A stretch of 5,834 nt of DNA. It comes from Methylococcaceae bacterium (GTDB lineage Bacteria; Pseudomonadota; Gammaproteobacteria; Methylococcales; Methylomonadaceae). Position numbers and translations under genes: made by a program. How positions within the stretch are numbered: the stretch's first letter is position 1; every line of letters starts with the position of its first letter. The notes below the pieces were generated by a model. That model searched no databases. It was not told the DNA's origin and saw only the letters and a list, made by a program, of their open reading frames with translations. This document shows positions 5,588-5,834 of this stretch, piece by piece. The stretch is taken from contig JAUXDP010000204.1 in assembly GCA_030618325.1 (NCBI GenBank), positions 1 to 5,834 on the forward strand. Reading direction: 5' to 3'.

Positions 5588-5593
5588 TATAAT
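5588..5593 (+). promoter_or_regulatory. Consensus -10 element for the plus-strand gene at 5681
   Basis: TATAAT matches the sigma-70 -10 consensus at 6 of 6 positions, 88 bases before the start codon. No good -35 lies 16-18 bases upstream. Instead the partial FNR-like sequence at 5563-5576 occupies that area, so an activator may be needed. AT-richness makes chance TATAAT matches fairly common. Confidence 0.45.
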
Positions 5594-5610
5594 ATATCCA
5601 GAACAGCAAT

Positions 5611-5626
5611 ATGTACGTTTGTACAT
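5611..5626. promoter_or_regulatory. Perfect inverted repeat, candidate operator
   Basis: ATGTAC-GTTT-GTACAT is a perfect 6-bp inverted repeat with a 4-base spacer. It begins 18 bases after the TATAAT, so it would lie at about +12 to +27 of that promoter, a normal place for a repressor site. The TGTAC/GTACA arms do not match the FNR consensus, and I cannot name the factor. Confidence 0.4.
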
Positions 5627-5680
5627 TTAAGAATTCGTCTCTCCTGCACGCTTTCTAGCTGGAATCCAAAGGGAATAAAA

Positions 5681-5834
5681 ATGACTCAAAATGTTTATAT
5701 TGCAGGGGTAGAGCAAGGAAGCGGTAAATCAGCCATTGTACTTACACTCATGGAGTTATTGTCAGGAGAAACATCTAAATTAGGTTTTTTTCGTCCTCTG
5801 GTTCATGGGAATGTAGAAGAGGATAAGCTTATTA
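5681..5834 (+). CDS. pta: Probable phosphate acetyltransferase, N-terminal BioD-like domain (3' end outside window)
   Basis: Only the first 51 codons are present. The start MTQNVYIAGVEQGSGKSAIV shows a first strand and a P-loop of the dethiobiotin-synthetase type (G-x5-GKS, residues 9-17), then a helix (LTLMELLS) and the strand LGFFRPLVHG (38-47). This pattern is typical of the N-terminal regulatory domain of long proteobacterial phosphate acetyltransferases, which interconvert acetyl-CoA and acetyl phosphate in the cytosol. BioD itself is the main alternative: its motif is GTDTxVGKT, and GVEQGSGKS followed by FFRPL fits Pta better. The full enzyme is about 700 residues, so nearly all of it, including the catalytic part, lies outside. 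AAGGGA lies about six bases upstream of the ATG. A role in acetate overflow or fermentation would suit the FNR-type regulator alongside. Confidence 0.72.
   Translation, partial: MTQNVYIAGVEQGSGKSAIVLTLMELLSGETSKLGFFRPLVHGNVEEDKLI

Larger units (their letters stand above)
5397..5680. other. Divergent promoter region between the regulator and the probable pta gene
   Basis: This 284-base gap must hold the regulator's promoter (leftward) and one for the plus-strand gene (rightward). On the plus strand there is a perfect TATAAT at 5588-5593. A half-matching FNR-like site (TTAAA-TACT-ATCAA, 5563-5576) and an inverted ATCA-GTTA-TGAT (5535-5546) lie upstream of it, and a dyad at 5611-5626 lies downstream. 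On the minus strand TATAAA near 5510 is a possible -10 without a good -35. No small gene was recognised. Confidence 0.55.

Noticed and set aside
1..5834. CRISPR array, tRNA, rRNA, insertion sequence or attachment sites
   Set aside because: No regularly spaced repeats, no cloverleaf or conserved rRNA segments, no transposase or integrase motifs and no terminal repeats were seen.

Overview
The window is AT-rich (about 40% G+C by eye) bacterial DNA. All recognisable genes but one lie on the minus strand. A FeoA-FeoB ferrous iron transporter, a CRP/FNR-family regulator with an FNR-type recognition helix, a strong FNR-like box and a probable phosphate acetyltransferase suggest a proteobacterium that adapts to low oxygen, probably a gammaproteobacterium. 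A methanotroph or similar aquatic organism is possible, but no marker gene fixes the taxonomy.

Layout in the direction of minus-strand transcription, from right to left. A CRP/FNR-family regulator (5396-4656) is followed by a 431-base gap that holds a near-perfect FNR/Anr box (4381-4394). Next come a DsrE-like small protein (4224-3844) and an antibiotic-biosynthesis-monooxygenase (ABM) fold protein (3737-3444). After a 215-base gap comes a NifX/dinitrogenase cofactor-family protein with a His-rich tail (3228-2866). Its reading frame stays open for 28 codons past the stop. Then come a COG0731-type radical SAM protein (2764-1805) and a fused FeoA-FeoB protein (from 1715, running off the left edge). 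On the plus strand, divergent from the regulator, a gene begins at 5681 and runs off the right edge. Its first 51 residues look like the BioD-like N-terminal domain of phosphate acetyltransferase.

How the parts may work together (inference). The regulator carries the E-x-x-S-R residues that read TTGAT half-sites, and a TTGAC-N4-ATCAA box sits at exactly the class II activation distance from a plausible -10 ahead of the DsrE/ABM pair. The regulator lacks the N-terminal cysteines of an oxygen-sensing FNR, so it is more likely a Dnr-like sensor of NO or redox state, or acts beside a true FNR encoded elsewhere. The NifX-like, radical SAM and FeoAB genes form a second block suited to ferrous iron uptake and Fe-S or metal-cofactor handling, which is when Fe(II) is available: under low oxygen. 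No mobile element, CRISPR array, tRNA or rRNA was seen. The less familiar items are the NifX-like/radical SAM/FeoAB block, the post-stop open frame, the CxxCH sequence in the regulator, and the operator-like dyads.
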